Shown here: positions 21,071 through 30,088 of the stretch, piece after piece
Layout: the number at the start of each line of letters is the position of its first letter
How positions within the stretch are numbered: the first letter of the stretch is position 1
Source: Rhizobium mesoamericanum STM3625
Lineage (GTDB): Bacteria; Pseudomonadota; Alphaproteobacteria; Rhizobiales; Rhizobiaceae
Length of the DNA stretch: 64,000 nucleotides
Assembly (NCBI RefSeq): GCF_000312665.1
Contig: NZ_HF536772.1
Coordinates: 808,798-872,797, forward strand
Direction: 5' to 3'
Position numbers and translations under genes: made by a program
Notes under the pieces: model-generated
Told to the model about the DNA's origin: nothing
The model's database searches: none
Seen by the model: only the letters and a program-made list of their open reading frames with translations

Positions 21071-21347
21071 TCAGGCAATCCAGGTAATCTTCGGCTCTTT
21101 GCGCAAAGCTAAACGTTGAGAGGGTCGGCGACAACACCCTCATGTCGCCAGTTGTCACGGTTCGGCGATAGCGTCACATGAAGGGCACCCGCGTCTGCCA
21201 CAAACGTCACCTCCGTCGTGCGGTTTAAGGGCACGCGGCCATGCTCCGCCGTGAATCGATGCCAAACTGGTGGCTCCAGTGCTTGCAGGGTTGGCGAAGA
21301 TATTTGCTGGCGTGCGCGGTGGCGACCGTAGATGTTGAAACAAGCAT
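21071..21347 (-). pseudogene. frameshifted DUF2218-family gene
   Basis: The start is intact: ATG at 21347 with a GGAGG site 5 bases before it, encoding MLVSTSTVATAHASKYL and then CKHWSHQFGID, the hallmark of DUF2218 proteins. One missing T near 21254-21256 shifts the frame. The next frame continues in family style (AEHGRVPLNRTTEVTF, then GVVADPLNV) to a TAG at 21109-21111. Adding one more base near 21112-21116 restores a typical C-terminal tail, LALRKEPKITWIA, ending at the TGA at 21071-21073. With both bases restored the product is 92 residues, the family length. The role of DUF2218 is unknown. Two independent lesions favour a true pseudogene over one sequencing error. The 156 bases beyond its start (21348-21503) hold the divergent promoters. 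Confidence 0.8.
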
Positions 21348-21503
21348 ATCAACCTCCATCTCGCCTGTTTTAGGCCGCATCCAAAAGACTTGGCAAGCAA
21401 GCGTTGCTCCGCGGTCGGTGGACAGTGTGTTTAACAATGGCGGCCTCCCGCGCGCGTAAAAGCACGCTAAGTTTGTCCAAAACCAGCATCAGAGGAAAGC
21501 GTC

Positions 21504-22457
21504 TTGCTCGTAAATGGTAAATGGACGGAAGATTGGCAGCCGGTACAGGCAACGGATGAGAAGGGCGGCTTTGTTCGCCAGACGTCTAGCTTCCGCAATT
21601 GGGTAACGCGGGACGGCGCTGCAGGCCCGACGGGAGAAGGCGGCTTTAAAGCTGAGGCGGGGCGCTACCACCTCTACGTTGCCTACATCTGTCCCTGGGC
21701 GTCGCGAACACTGATCGGCAGAAAGCTGAAGGGGCTGGAATCGGCCATCTCGGTTTCGATCGTCGAGCCCGCATTGACGAAGCAGGGCTGGCGGTTCGGC
21801 GACTATCAGGGGGCAACAAACGACCATGTCCAAGGTGCAACCTATATGCATGAGATCTATACCAGCGCAGCGCCAGATTTTACCGGGCGCGCGACAGTGC
21901 CCCTTCTCTGGGACAAGCAACTGCAGACGATCGTCAACAACGAGTCAGCTGACATCCTGCGGATGATGAATGACGGTTTCGATGATCTTGCTAGCAATTC
22001 TGTCGATCTCTACCCCACTGCTCATCGGCGTGAAATCGATGCTTTCAACGAGCGGATCTATTCGAGCCTCAACAACGGCGTCTACCGTGCAGGCTTTGCA
22101 ACCACGCAAATTGCCTACGAGGAAGCGTGTGCCGGCGTATTCGAGTGCCTCGACTGGGTGGAGAAAGAGATCGGTGATCGGACCTTCTTGTTTGCCGATC
22201 ACCCAACCGAGAGCGACATTCGCCTATTTGTGACACTGGCGCGCTTCGACGTCGCCTATCACGGGTTGTTCAAATGCAATCTGCGGCGCCTGTCCGACTA
22301 CGCCAATCTTCGCCGCTTCTGCCGGCGGATGCTCGACTGGCCAGGTGTCGCCGAAACGGTCAATTTCGACCATATCAAGCGCGGGTACTATTCGATTGAA
22401 AGCCTCAATCCGACGAGAATCGTCCCGTCAGGACCCGATCTAGGCGATATTTTCTGA
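21504..22457 (+). CDS. glutathionyl-hydroquinone reductase (ECM4/GS-HQR family glutathione transferase)
   Basis: This Xi-class glutathione transferase reduces glutathionyl-hydroquinones to hydroquinones using glutathione. The catalytic cysteine is in the YICPWASRTL motif (about residue 63). The all-alpha C-terminal domain has the TESDIRLFVTLARFD signature. The start is a TTG at 21504 (MLVNGKWTEDWQP), with GAGGAAAG 4 bases upstream; no ATG fits the conserved N-terminus. The protein is 317 residues. It is transcribed away from the DUF2218 pseudogene and nitroreductase, so this is a small redox-enzyme neighbourhood. Confidence 0.92.
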   Translation: MLVNGKWTEDWQPVQATDEKGGFVRQTSSFRNWVTRDGAAGPTGEGGFKAEAGRYHLYVAYICPWASRTLIGRKLKGLESAISVSIVEPALTKQGWRFGDYQGATNDHVQGATYMHEIYTSAAPDFTGRATVPLLWDKQLQTIVNNESADILRMMNDGFDDLASNSVDLYPTAHRREIDAFNERIYSSLNNGVYRAGFATTQIAYEEACAGVFECLDWVEKEIGDRTFLFADHPTESDIRLFVTLARFDVAYHGLFKCNLRRLSDYANLRRFCRRMLDWPGVAETVNFDHIKRGYYSIESLNPTRIVPSGPDLGDIF

Positions 22458-22556
22458 AGCAGCGTACCGCTCCGGCAAAAAGCCGTGATGACACCGGTGA
22501 ATATCTCGTTCATAGGTGATCAATAAACCGTGGTTTTTGCTGAGGAGGAAAATGTC

Positions 22557-23399
22557 ATGAAGCTTATGCGTGTTGGAGAGGTTGGCCGCGAAAAGCCGGC
22601 TTTACTCGATTCTGATGGCAAGATCCGTGATCTGTCGGCGCACGTTTTGGATATTGGCGGCGATACGATCTCACCTGAAGGCCTTGCTAAGCTAAAGGCT
22701 ATCGATCCGAAGAGCCTGCCCGAACTTGCACCGGGTCGCATTGGCGCCTGTGTTGCCGGCACCGGCAAGTTTATCTGCATCGGCCTCAATTTCTCCGATC
22801 ACGCTGCCGAAACCGGTGCTACCGTGCCGCCGGAGCCCGTCATCTTCATGAAGGCGACATCGGCGATCGTGGGCCCGAACGACAATGTCTTTATCCCGCG
22901 CGGCTCGGAGAAGACGGATTGGGAAGTGGAACTCGGTGTCGTCATCGGTAAGACGGCGAAGTATGTCAGCGAAGCTGACGCGCTTGACTACGTTGCCGGC
23001 TACTGCGTTTCCCATGACGTCTCGGAGCGCGCCTTCCAGACCGAGCGTGCCGGCCAGTGGACCAAGGGCAAGTCCTGCGACACGTTCGGTCCGATCGGTC
23101 CCTGGCTCGTGACCAAGGACGAGATTGCCAACCCGCAAAACCTCGCCATGTGGCTGAAGGTCAATGGCGAAACTATGCAGAACGGCTCGTCGAAAACGAT
23201 GGTTTATGGTGTAGCCTTTGTGGTGTCCTATCTCAGCCAGTTCATGTCACTGCATCCGGGCGACGTGATCTCCACGGGCACGCCCCCGGGCGTCGGCATG
23301 GGCATGAAGCCGCCGCGGTTCCTTAAGGCTGGCGATGTAGTGGAGCTTGGTATCGAAGGCTTGGGCACGCAAAAGCAGACCTTCCTAGCCGATCGCTGA
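22557..23399 (+). CDS. fumarylacetoacetate hydrolase family protein
   Basis: FAH-fold enzymes cleave or decarboxylate beta-keto acids using a bound divalent metal. Seen are the SDHAAETG block, the metal-binding DWEVELGVVIGK (two glutamates) and the C-terminal GDVISTGTPPGVGMG loop. The 280-residue size matches the group often named ureidoglycolate lyase or 2,4-diketo-3-deoxy-L-fuconate hydrolase, but the substrate cannot be fixed from sequence. The ATG at 22557 has a GAGGAGGAA site; an upstream GTG at 22530 would place that site inside the gene. It stands alone and ends at a strong terminator. Confidence 0.9.
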   Translation: MKLMRVGEVGREKPALLDSDGKIRDLSAHVLDIGGDTISPEGLAKLKAIDPKSLPELAPGRIGACVAGTGKFICIGLNFSDHAAETGATVPPEPVIFMKATSAIVGPNDNVFIPRGSEKTDWEVELGVVIGKTAKYVSEADALDYVAGYCVSHDVSERAFQTERAGQWTKGKSCDTFGPIGPWLVTKDEIANPQNLAMWLKVNGETMQNGSSKTMVYGVAFVVSYLSQFMSLHPGDVISTGTPPGVGMGMKPPRFLKAGDVVELGIEGLGTQKQTFLADR

Positions 23400-23438
23400 C
23401 GTCCATTCTGCGATCATTAAGCATTCGAGCGCACCATG

Positions 23439-23462
23439 ATGCCGGGGGAGATTTCCCGGCAT
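23439..23462 (+). terminator. terminator after the FAH-family gene
   Basis: An 8-bp perfect stem (ATGCCGGG / CCCGGCAT) with an 8-base loop is followed by TTTCTTATT. Confidence 0.85.
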
Positions 23463-23603
23463 TTCTTATTGCGGTGCGGATGGCAATGTTGCTGCGCAAC
23501 AAAAACCTGTTAATCTGCGTTGAGGTGCCAGCACGTCGTGGAAAGAATCCGACGCCTTTTCAATCGGCGTCGTCTTCCAGATTAGAGAAAGGTGGCGCAT
23601 CTC

Positions 23604-24881
23604 ATGTTTTATCAACTTTATGAATTGAACCATGCCGCATTGGCGCCGTATCGGGCTTTCGCCGATATAATGCGCATGGTTTATGCCAATCCGTTCAATC
23701 CCATTTCGCAGACGCCTTGGGGGCGGACGGTAGCGGCAAGTCTCGAAATGTTCGAGCGTACGACACGTCGCTACGGCAAGCCTTCGTTTGATCTGACCGA
23801 TACCGTCATTGGCGACCGAAGAGTAGCGGTGCGGGAAGAGATCGTATGGTCGCGGGCCTTCTGCAATCTTCTCCATTTCGCGCGCCACGTTCCAAACGGG
23901 CACGCGCCCGATCCGCGCATTCTCATTGTTGCGCCGATGTCCGGCCACTACGCGACGCTGCTGCGCGGCACGGTCGAAGCGCTGCTGCCAAGCGCCGACA
24001 TCTACATTACGGATTGGATAGATGCCCGCATGGTGCCGATGACGGAAGGCACTTTTGATTTTGATGATTACGTCGATTATGTCATCGACATGCTGCGCTT
24101 CCTCGGCCCGGACACGCACGTGATCGCGGTCTGTCAACCTTCTGTGCCGGTCCTCGCTGCCGCAGCCGTTATGGAGGCGGAGAATGACCCCTTCTCGCCG
24201 TCTTCGATGACGCTGATGGGCGGGCCGATCGACACGCGTATCAATCCGACTGCGGTCAACCAGCTCGCCAAGGAACGGTCCCTGGAATGGTTTGCGGATA
24301 ATGTAATCATGAATGTGCCGTGGCCGCAGCCCGGGTTCATGCGCCCGGTCTATCCCGGCTTCCTACAATTGTCCGGCTTTATGTCTATGAACCTCGATCG
24401 TCATGTGATCGCGCACAAGGAATTCTTCATGCATCTGGTGAAGAACGATGGCGAGCCGGCCGAAAAACACCGCGACTTCTACGACGAATATCTCGCCGTC
24501 ATGGATCTGACGGCAGAGTTTTACCTTCAGACGGTCGACCAGGTGTTCATCAAGCACGCCCTGCCGAAGGGCGAGTTGCTCCACCGTGGCAAGCTCGTCG
24601 ATCCCGCAGCGATCCGCAACGTGGCACTTCTCACCGTCGAAGGGGAGAACGACGATATCTCCGGCGTCGGTCAGACCAAAGCCGCGCAGACGATTTGTGT
24701 CAACATTCCCGAGAACATGCGCATGCACTACCTGCAGCCAGATGTCGGCCACTACGGCGTCTTCAACGGCTCTCGCTTCCGCAGGGAAATCGCGCCGCGC
24801 ATCGTCAGCTTCGTGAAGGAACACGCACGGACAGGAAAGCCTGTGGTCAAGCGGGTTATTAAGGGCGGAAAATCCGGCTGA
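23604..24881 (+). CDS. phaZ: intracellular polyhydroxybutyrate depolymerase
   Basis: PhaZ breaks down stored poly-3-hydroxybutyrate granules to hydroxybutyrate. The N-terminus MFYQLYELNHAALAP is typical of rhizobial PhaZ. The catalytic triad candidates are the cysteine in AVCQPSVPVLAA, the aspartate in GENDDISG and the histidine in DVGHYGVF. I chose the ATG at 23604 (425 residues) rather than a GTG 12 bases upstream. It is a single-gene unit, with a terminator upstream and 145 bases of featureless sequence downstream. Rhizobia store PHB as free-living cells, so this gene belongs to their carbon-reserve cycle. Confidence 0.95.
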   Translation: MFYQLYELNHAALAPYRAFADIMRMVYANPFNPISQTPWGRTVAASLEMFERTTRRYGKPSFDLTDTVIGDRRVAVREEIVWSRAFCNLLHFARHVPNGHAPDPRILIVAPMSGHYATLLRGTVEALLPSADIYITDWIDARMVPMTEGTFDFDDYVDYVIDMLRFLGPDTHVIAVCQPSVPVLAAAAVMEAENDPFSPSSMTLMGGPIDTRINPTAVNQLAKERSLEWFADNVIMNVPWPQPGFMRPVYPGFLQLSGFMSMNLDRHVIAHKEFFMHLVKNDGEPAEKHRDFYDEYLAVMDLTAEFYLQTVDQVFIKHALPKGELLHRGKLVDPAAIRNVALLTVEGENDDISGVGQTKAAQTICVNIPENMRMHYLQPDVGHYGVFNGSRFRREIAPRIVSFVKEHARTGKPVVKRVIKGGKSG

Positions 24882-25026
24882 TTTAGATTGTGCTGAATTA
24901 ACGGTGACATTTCAATGCATTGTCCGATTTGGATATGAACCGCCTTGAAGCTGAGTGGGGGTGTAACCACATCGATTCCAGCGTTCGGTATCTCGCCGGA
25001 CGCGGAAAATGCGAGGACACCGCACG

Positions 25027-25461
25027 ATGAACCAGTCAGCATTGCTTCGCCCGGATTGGACTCCGGCTACCATTGCCCTGATGATCCTCGGCTTCGTGGT
25101 TTTCTGGCCTCTGGGTCTCGCCATGCTAGCCTACATCATCTTCGGGGAGCGCTTGCGCGGTTTCAAGCGCGACGCCAACAGCGCCGCCGACGGATTCTTT
25201 GCCGGCTGCCGACGTTCACATGGCCGCTATCGCCCGCATTTCTCGACGGGCAATGTCGCCTTCGACGATTGGCGGAAGGCCGAGCTCGACCGGCTGGAAG
25301 AAGAGCGCCGTAAGCTTGACGAGATGCGTGAGGAATTCGATTCCTACGTTCGCGAGCTGCGCCGCGCGAAGGACCAGGAAGAATTCGACCGCTTTATGCG
25401 CGATCGTAAGAACGCCAAGCGTGACGATAACGGGCCGGTACCAGAATACCAGACTCCGTAA
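25027..25461 (+). CDS. DUF2852 membrane protein
   Basis: The function is unknown. The 144-residue protein has one or two membrane segments near residues 15-38 (ATIALMILGFVVFWPLGLAM). Its C-terminal half is strongly charged and coiled-coil-like (LEEERRKLDEMREEFDSYV). This is the pattern of DUF2852, found mainly in Hyphomicrobiales. The ATG at 25027 keeps the conserved WTPATIAL region near the start; a longer frame starts at 25009. It stands alone with a terminator behind it. Confidence 0.85.
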   Translation: MNQSALLRPDWTPATIALMILGFVVFWPLGLAMLAYIIFGERLRGFKRDANSAADGFFAGCRRSHGRYRPHFSTGNVAFDDWRKAELDRLEEERRKLDEMREEFDSYVRELRRAKDQEEFDRFMRDRKNAKRDDNGPVPEYQTP

Positions 25462-25491
25462 TTCCAGCAGGCTTCAGCACTGAAACTTGAA

Positions 25492-25510
25492 CCGGCATCG
25501 ATGATGCCGG
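25492..25510 (+). terminator. terminator after DUF2852 gene
   Basis: A perfect 8-bp stem (CCGGCATC / GATGCCGG) with a 3-base loop is followed by CTTTTCTTTG. Confidence 0.88.
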
Positions 25511-25548
25511 CTTTTCTTTGTAAAGAATTCCCACGAATCATATAGAAA

Positions 25549-26316
25549 ATGCCTATGTTCCCGCTCCTTGCAAAGCCACGTCGAAGTGTTCGAAAACCGG
25601 CTCCGCCCGAGACCCGAACCCTTGAGGTGGCCGGGCGTCTGATGCCGCTGACGATCAAGCAGCACGTGCGGGCAACTCGTATCACCTTGCGCATTGAACC
25701 GGGTGGCCGGGCTCTGAAGATGACGATCCCGAGTGGATTGGCGCAGCGTGAAGTGAACGCATTTCTGGACCGTCACCAGGGTTGGCTGCTCACCAAACTC
25801 GCGAAGTTCTCAACGGACGCTGGCCTGCGGGACGGGGGCGCCATTCTCTTTCGCGGAGTATCGCACCGCATTCACCACACTGGCAGCCTTCGTGGTCTTA
25901 CCGAAGCGACTCTTGTTGACGGCAAGCCGGTGTTGAAGGTCAGCGGCATGCCCGAGCATCTCGGGCGGCGTATCGCCACATTCCTGAAGAAGGAAGCCCG
26001 TGCGGATCTCGAAAGGCTGGCAATGCTGCACGCCGGCTCTATCAACGCGCCGATCAAGTCGATTTCCATGAAGGATACCCGCAGCCGCTGGGGATCCTGC
26101 TCATCTGAAGGAAATCTGAGCTTCTCCTGGCGCATCGTTATGGCGCCGCCGTCTGTCGTCGACTACCTGGCGGCACATGAAGTCGCCCATCTCAGGGAAA
26201 TGAATCATGGACCACGCTTCTGGGCGCTTTGCGGGAAGCTCTGCCCGCACATGGAAGAGGCGAAGACTTGGTTGAAGCGCCATGGCAGCCAGCTTCACGC
26301 CATCGATTTTGAGTGA
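25549..26316 (+). CDS. YgjP/SprT-type zinc metallopeptidase
   Basis: This is a DUF45/M48-like metal-dependent peptidase family protein. The zinc-binding motif HEVAHLREMNHGPRFW near residue 208 supplies the HExxH histidines and glutamate. Just before it is the conserved TRSRWGSCSSEGNLSFSWR block. The substrate is not known. The length of 255 residues fits. The start follows the DUF2852 terminator by 38 bases, and trpF follows 74 bases downstream. Confidence 0.88.
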   Translation: MPMFPLLAKPRRSVRKPAPPETRTLEVAGRLMPLTIKQHVRATRITLRIEPGGRALKMTIPSGLAQREVNAFLDRHQGWLLTKLAKFSTDAGLRDGGAILFRGVSHRIHHTGSLRGLTEATLVDGKPVLKVSGMPEHLGRRIATFLKKEARADLERLAMLHAGSINAPIKSISMKDTRSRWGSCSSEGNLSFSWRIVMAPPSVVDYLAAHEVAHLREMNHGPRFWALCGKLCPHMEEAKTWLKRHGSQLHAIDFE

Positions 26317-26390
26317 TCGAATCCTCGTAAAATTCAGCTTTTGTCGCGATTTGGCTCGACTCCAATCGCTTTTCGTGTCACTCCGCTGCC

Positions 26391-27059
26391 ATGAAACAGG
26401 ATATCAAAATCTGTGGACTGAGGACGGCCGAAACGATAGATCGTGCTCTGGCGCGAGGCGCCACGCATATCGGCTTCATCTTCTTTGAAAAGAGCCCTCG
26501 CTATGTCGAGCCCGATATCGCCGGCAAGCTTGCAGAGCCGGCGCGTGGAAAAGCCAAGATCGTTGCTGTCACTGTCAATCCGAGCAACGACGATCTCGAT
26601 GAGATCGTCGCACTCTTGAAGCCCGATATTCTTCAATTGCATGGCGACGAGAGCCCGGAGCGTGTTTTGACAATAAAGGCGGTGTACGGACTGCCGGTCA
26701 TGAAGGCGTTCTCCGTGCGGACGGCCGATGATCTGAAGCGAGTGGAGGCCTATATCGGCATTGCAGACCGTTTCCTTTTCGACGCGAAGCCGCCGAAAGG
26801 ATCGGATTTGCCCGGTGGCAATGGGGTTTCCTTCGATTGGAGCCTGCTCTCTTGGCTTGACGACAGTGTGGATTACATGCTTTCCGGTGGCTTGAACAAA
26901 GCTAACATTGCCGAGGCGCTGGCCATTACAAGGGCACCCGGCATCGATGTGTCCTCCGGTGTCGAAAGCGCACCGGGCGTCAAGGATGTGGCATTGATCG
27001 ACGAGTTTTTCGATGCGGTCGAATGGGCCTGTCAGCCCGAGATGGCCTCAGGGAGTTGA
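26391..27059 (+). CDS. trpF: phosphoribosylanthranilate isomerase
   Basis: TrpF converts N-(5-phosphoribosyl)anthranilate to the carboxyphenylamino-deoxyribulose phosphate, the third step of tryptophan synthesis. The beta-barrel protein has the N-terminal KICGLRT motif with the catalytic cysteine, the [10 protein letters not shown] motif and the C-terminal [16 protein letters not shown] phosphate-binding block. The 222 residues are typical. It heads trpF-trpB-trpA-accD-folC, a conserved rhizobial order. The trpB start is only two bases past its stop. Confidence 0.97.
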   Translation: MKQDIKICGLRTAETIDRALARGATHIGFIFFEKSPRYVEPDIAGKLAEPARGKAKIVAVTVNPSNDDLDEIVALLKPDILQLHGDESPERVLTIKAVYGLPVMKAFSVRTADDLKRVEAYIGIADRFLFDAKPPKGSDLPGGNGVSFDWSLLSWLDDSVDYMLSGGLNKANIAEALAITRAPGIDVSSGVESAPGVKDVALIDEFFDAVEWACQPEMASGS

Positions 27060-27061
27060 GA

Positions 27062-28282
27062 GTGAACCAGACGCCAAAACCGAATTCCTTCCGTTCCGGC
27101 CCTGACGAAGACGGCCGTTTCGGCATTTACGGCGGCCGTTTCGTCGCCGAGACGTTGATGCCTTTGATCCTCGACCTTCAGGACGAGTGGAATAACGCAA
27201 AAAACGATCCGGAATTCCAGGCAGAGCTGAAGCAGCTTGGTACCCACTACATCGGCCGCCCGAGCCCGCTCTATTTCGCCGAGCGCCTGACGGCTGAGCT
27301 CGGCGGAGCGAAGATCTACTTCAAGCGCGAAGAGCTGAACCACACCGGTTCGCACAAGATCAACAACTGCATTGGCCAGATCCTACTTGCCAAGCGCATG
27401 GGCAAGACGCGAATCATCGCTGAGACAGGCGCGGGTCAGCATGGCGTTGCCTCCGCAACCGTTGCAGCGCGCTTCGGTCTTCCCTGCGTCGTTTACATGG
27501 GCGCGACCGATGTCGAGCGCCAGGCGCCGAACGTGTTCCGAATGAAGCTGCTTGGTGCCGAGGTGAAGCCGGTGACGGCTGGTCATGGCACGCTGAAGGA
27601 TGCCATGAACGAGGCGCTGCGTGACTGGGTCACCAACGTCGACGACACCTACTACCTAATTGGTACGGCCGCCGGCCCACATCCCTATCCGGAAATGGTC
27701 CGCGACTTCCAGGCCGTTATCGGCACGGAAGCTCGTCAGCAGATCCTGGAAGCTGAAGGACGCCTGCCCGATCTTGTCATCGCTGCCGTCGGCGGTGGTT
27801 CGAATGCGATCGGAATCTTCCATCCGTTCCTTGACGACGAGAGTGTCAAGATTGTCGGCGTCGAAGCCGGTGGCAAGGGCCTGAGTGGCGACGAGCATTG
27901 CGCATCGATCACCGCGGGTTCGCCAGGTGTTCTGCACGGCAACCGCACATACCTGCTGCAGGACGGTGACGGCCAGATCAAGGAAGGTCATTCGATTTCC
28001 GCCGGGCTGGACTACCCAGGAATAGGCCCGGAGCATTCCTACTTGAACGACATCGGCCGCGTCGAATACGTCCCGATCATGGACCATGAGGCGCTCGAAG
28101 CCTTCCAGACGCTCACCCGGCTCGAAGGCATCATTCCGGCGCTCGAGCCGTCGCACGCGCTGGCTGAGGTCATCAAGCGCGCACCGAAGATGGGCAAAGA
28201 CGAGATCATCCTCATGAACCTCTCCGGCCGCGGCGACAAGGACATCTTTACTGTCGGCAAGATTTTGGGAATGGGTGAGTAA
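27062..28282 (+). CDS. trpB: tryptophan synthase beta chain
   Basis: TrpB joins indole and serine to give tryptophan using pyridoxal phosphate. The PLP lysine is in [13 protein letters not shown]. The glycine-rich phosphate site [11 protein letters not shown] and the EAGGKG segment are present. The start is a GTG at 27062 ([10 protein letters not shown]), giving 406 residues. The frame is open 13 codons further upstream, but that part overlaps trpF and is not conserved. The alpha chain follows with a 3-base gap, as expected for a two-subunit enzyme. Confidence 0.98.
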   Translation: MNQTPKPNSFRSGPDEDGRFGIYGGRFVAETLMPLILDLQDEWNNAKNDPEFQAELKQLGTHYIGRPSPLYFAERLTAELGGAKIYFKREELNHTGSHKINNCIGQILLAKRMGKTRIIAETGAGQHGVASATVAARFGLPCVVYMGATDVERQAPNVFRMKLLGAEVKPVTAGHGTLKDAMNEALRDWVTNVDDTYYLIGTAAGPHPYPEMVRDFQAVIGTEARQQILEAEGRLPDLVIAAVGGGSNAIGIFHPFLDDESVKIVGVEAGGKGLSGDEHCASITAGSPGVLHGNRTYLLQDGDGQIKEGHSISAGLDYPGIGPEHSYLNDIGRVEYVPIMDHEALEAFQTLTRLEGIIPALEPSHALAEVIKRAPKMGKDEIILMNLSGRGDKDIFTVGKILGMGE

Positions 28283-28285
28283 GTC

Positions 28286-29125
28286 ATGACCGCACGTATG
28301 GACAAACGCTTCGCCGATCTGAAGGCGGAAGGCCGGCCCGCCCTCGTCACCTATTTCATGGGCGGTGATCCGGATTACGAAACCTCGCTCGGCATCATGA
28401 AAGCTCTGCCAGAGGCGGGTTCGGATGTCATCGAGCTTGGTATGCCGTTCTCCGATCCGATGGCCGACGGCCCGGCTATTCAGATGGCTGGCCAACGCGC
28501 GCTCAAAAGTGGCCAGACCCTGAAGAAGACGCTGCAGCTTGCCGCCGATTTCCGCAAGAACGATGACGCGACGCCGATCGTAATGATGGGGTACTATAAC
28601 CCGATCTACATCTACGGCGTGGAGAAGTTCCTGGATGACGCGCTGGCGGCCGGTATCGATGGCCTGATCGTCGTCGATCTTCCGCCGGAAATGGATGACG
28701 AACTCTGCATCCCCGCCCTCAAGAAGGGGATCAATTTCATTCGTCTGGCGACGCCGACGACCGACGAGAAGCGCTTGCCGACCGTTCTCAAGAACACCTC
28801 CGGCTTCGTCTATTACGTCTCGATGAACGGCATTACCGGGTCGGCGCTGCCGGACCCCTCGCTGGTATCGGGTGCCGTCAAGCGCATTAAGCAGCATACC
28901 CGTCTGCCTGTTTGCGTTGGCTTCGGAGTCAAGACCGCCGACCACGCAAAGGTCATCGGCAGCTCGGCCGATGGGGTGGTTGTCGGCACCGCAATCGTCA
29001 ATCAGGTGGCAACGAGCCTCACCAAGGATGGGAAGGCAACCGCCGATACCGTCCAGGCCGTCGCCACCCTTGTTCGTGGATTGTCAACGGGTACACGTTC
29101 GGCGCGCCTTGTTGCTGCCGAATAG
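28286..29125 (+). CDS. trpA: tryptophan synthase alpha chain
   Basis: TrpA splits indole-3-glycerol phosphate to indole and glyceraldehyde 3-phosphate and passes indole to TrpB through a tunnel. The signature [19 protein letters not shown] holds the catalytic glutamate, and DLPPEMDDE holds the catalytic aspartate. [10 protein letters not shown] is the phosphate-binding loop. The length of 279 residues is normal. Confidence 0.98.
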   Translation: MTARMDKRFADLKAEGRPALVTYFMGGDPDYETSLGIMKALPEAGSDVIELGMPFSDPMADGPAIQMAGQRALKSGQTLKKTLQLAADFRKNDDATPIVMMGYYNPIYIYGVEKFLDDALAAGIDGLIVVDLPPEMDDELCIPALKKGINFIRLATPTTDEKRLPTVLKNTSGFVYYVSMNGITGSALPDPSLVSGAVKRIKQHTRLPVCVGFGVKTADHAKVIGSSADGVVVGTAIVNQVATSLTKDGKATADTVQAVATLVRGLSTGTRSARLVAAE

Positions 29126-29164
29126 TTTCCCCACATTGGCAAGAGTCAATCAGGAGTTTTCGAC

Positions 29165-30067
29165 TTGAACTGGATCACCAACTACGTCCGCCCCCGCATC
29201 AGTTCCATGCTGGGCCGCCGCGAAGTGCCGGAGAACCTCTGGATCAAGTGCCCGGAAACGGGTGAGATGGTCTTCCATAAGGATCTGGAAGACAACAAGT
29301 GGGTCATTCCGGCCTCAGGCTATCACATGAAGATGCCGGCCAAGGCGCGACTTGCCGACCTTTTCGACGACGGCGCGTATGAAGCGCTGCCGCAGCCGAG
29401 GGTGGCGCAGGATCCGCTGAAATTCCGCGATTCCAAGAAATACATGGACCGCCTGAAGGACAGCCGCACCAAGACCGAGCAGGAGGACACGATCGTTGCC
29501 GGTGTCGGTAAGGTTCGGGGTCTAAAGCTCGTTGCCGTTGTGCACGAGTTCAACTTCATGGGTGGATCGCTCGGCATCGCCGCCGGTGAAGCAATCGTCA
29601 AGGCTTTCGAGCGCGCTATTGCCGAGAAGTGCCCGCTGGTTATGTTTCCGGCTTCGGGCGGCGCTCGCATGCAGGAAGGCATCCTGTCGCTTATGCAGCT
29701 GCCACGCACGACCGTTGCCGTCGACATGTTGAAAGAAGCCGGCCAGCCCTATATCGTGGTTCTCACCAATCCTACCACCGGAGGCGTTACGGCATCTTAC
29801 GCAATGCTCGGTGACCTGCATCTGGCCGAACCGGGCGCGGAAATCTGCTTTGCCGGCAAGCGCGTCATAGAGCAGACGATCCGCGAGAAGCTACCGGAAG
29901 GCTTCCAGACGTCGGAATACCTCCTGGAGCACGGCATGGTCGATATGGTGGTCAAGCGCCACGATATTCCGGATACGCTGGCGCGCGTCCTGAAAATCCT
30001 GACCAAGAAGCCTGCGGCAAACCTCAACAAGGAAAGCGGGACGCTCGCGATAGCCGCGAGCGCCTGA
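29165..30067 (+). CDS. accD: acetyl-CoA carboxylase carboxyltransferase subunit beta
   Basis: AccD with AccA moves the carboxyl group from carboxybiotin to acetyl-CoA, making malonyl-CoA for fatty acid synthesis. The carboxyltransferase core is clear ([28 protein letters not shown] and the [13 protein letters not shown] loop). The start is TTG at 29165 ([11 protein letters not shown]) with AGGAG upstream. The N-terminal zinc ribbon is degenerate: in the stretch [17 protein letters not shown] and WVIPASGYH, only one of the four expected cysteines remains. This is known in rhizobial AccD. It lies between trpA and folC. Confidence 0.97.
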   Translation: MNWITNYVRPRISSMLGRREVPENLWIKCPETGEMVFHKDLEDNKWVIPASGYHMKMPAKARLADLFDDGAYEALPQPRVAQDPLKFRDSKKYMDRLKDSRTKTEQEDTIVAGVGKVRGLKLVAVVHEFNFMGGSLGIAAGEAIVKAFERAIAEKCPLVMFPASGGARMQEGILSLMQLPRTTVAVDMLKEAGQPYIVVLTNPTTGGVTASYAMLGDLHLAEPGAEICFAGKRVIEQTIREKLPEGFQTSEYLLEHGMVDMVVKRHDIPDTLARVLKILTKKPAANLNKESGTLAIAASA

Positions 30068-30088
30068 TCCAACTAGGCGGGTCGTGCG

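Noticed and set aside
27656-28945. A 429-codon minus-strand frame opposite trpB and trpA
   Set aside because: It is the antisense shadow of two strongly conserved genes and resembles no known protein.
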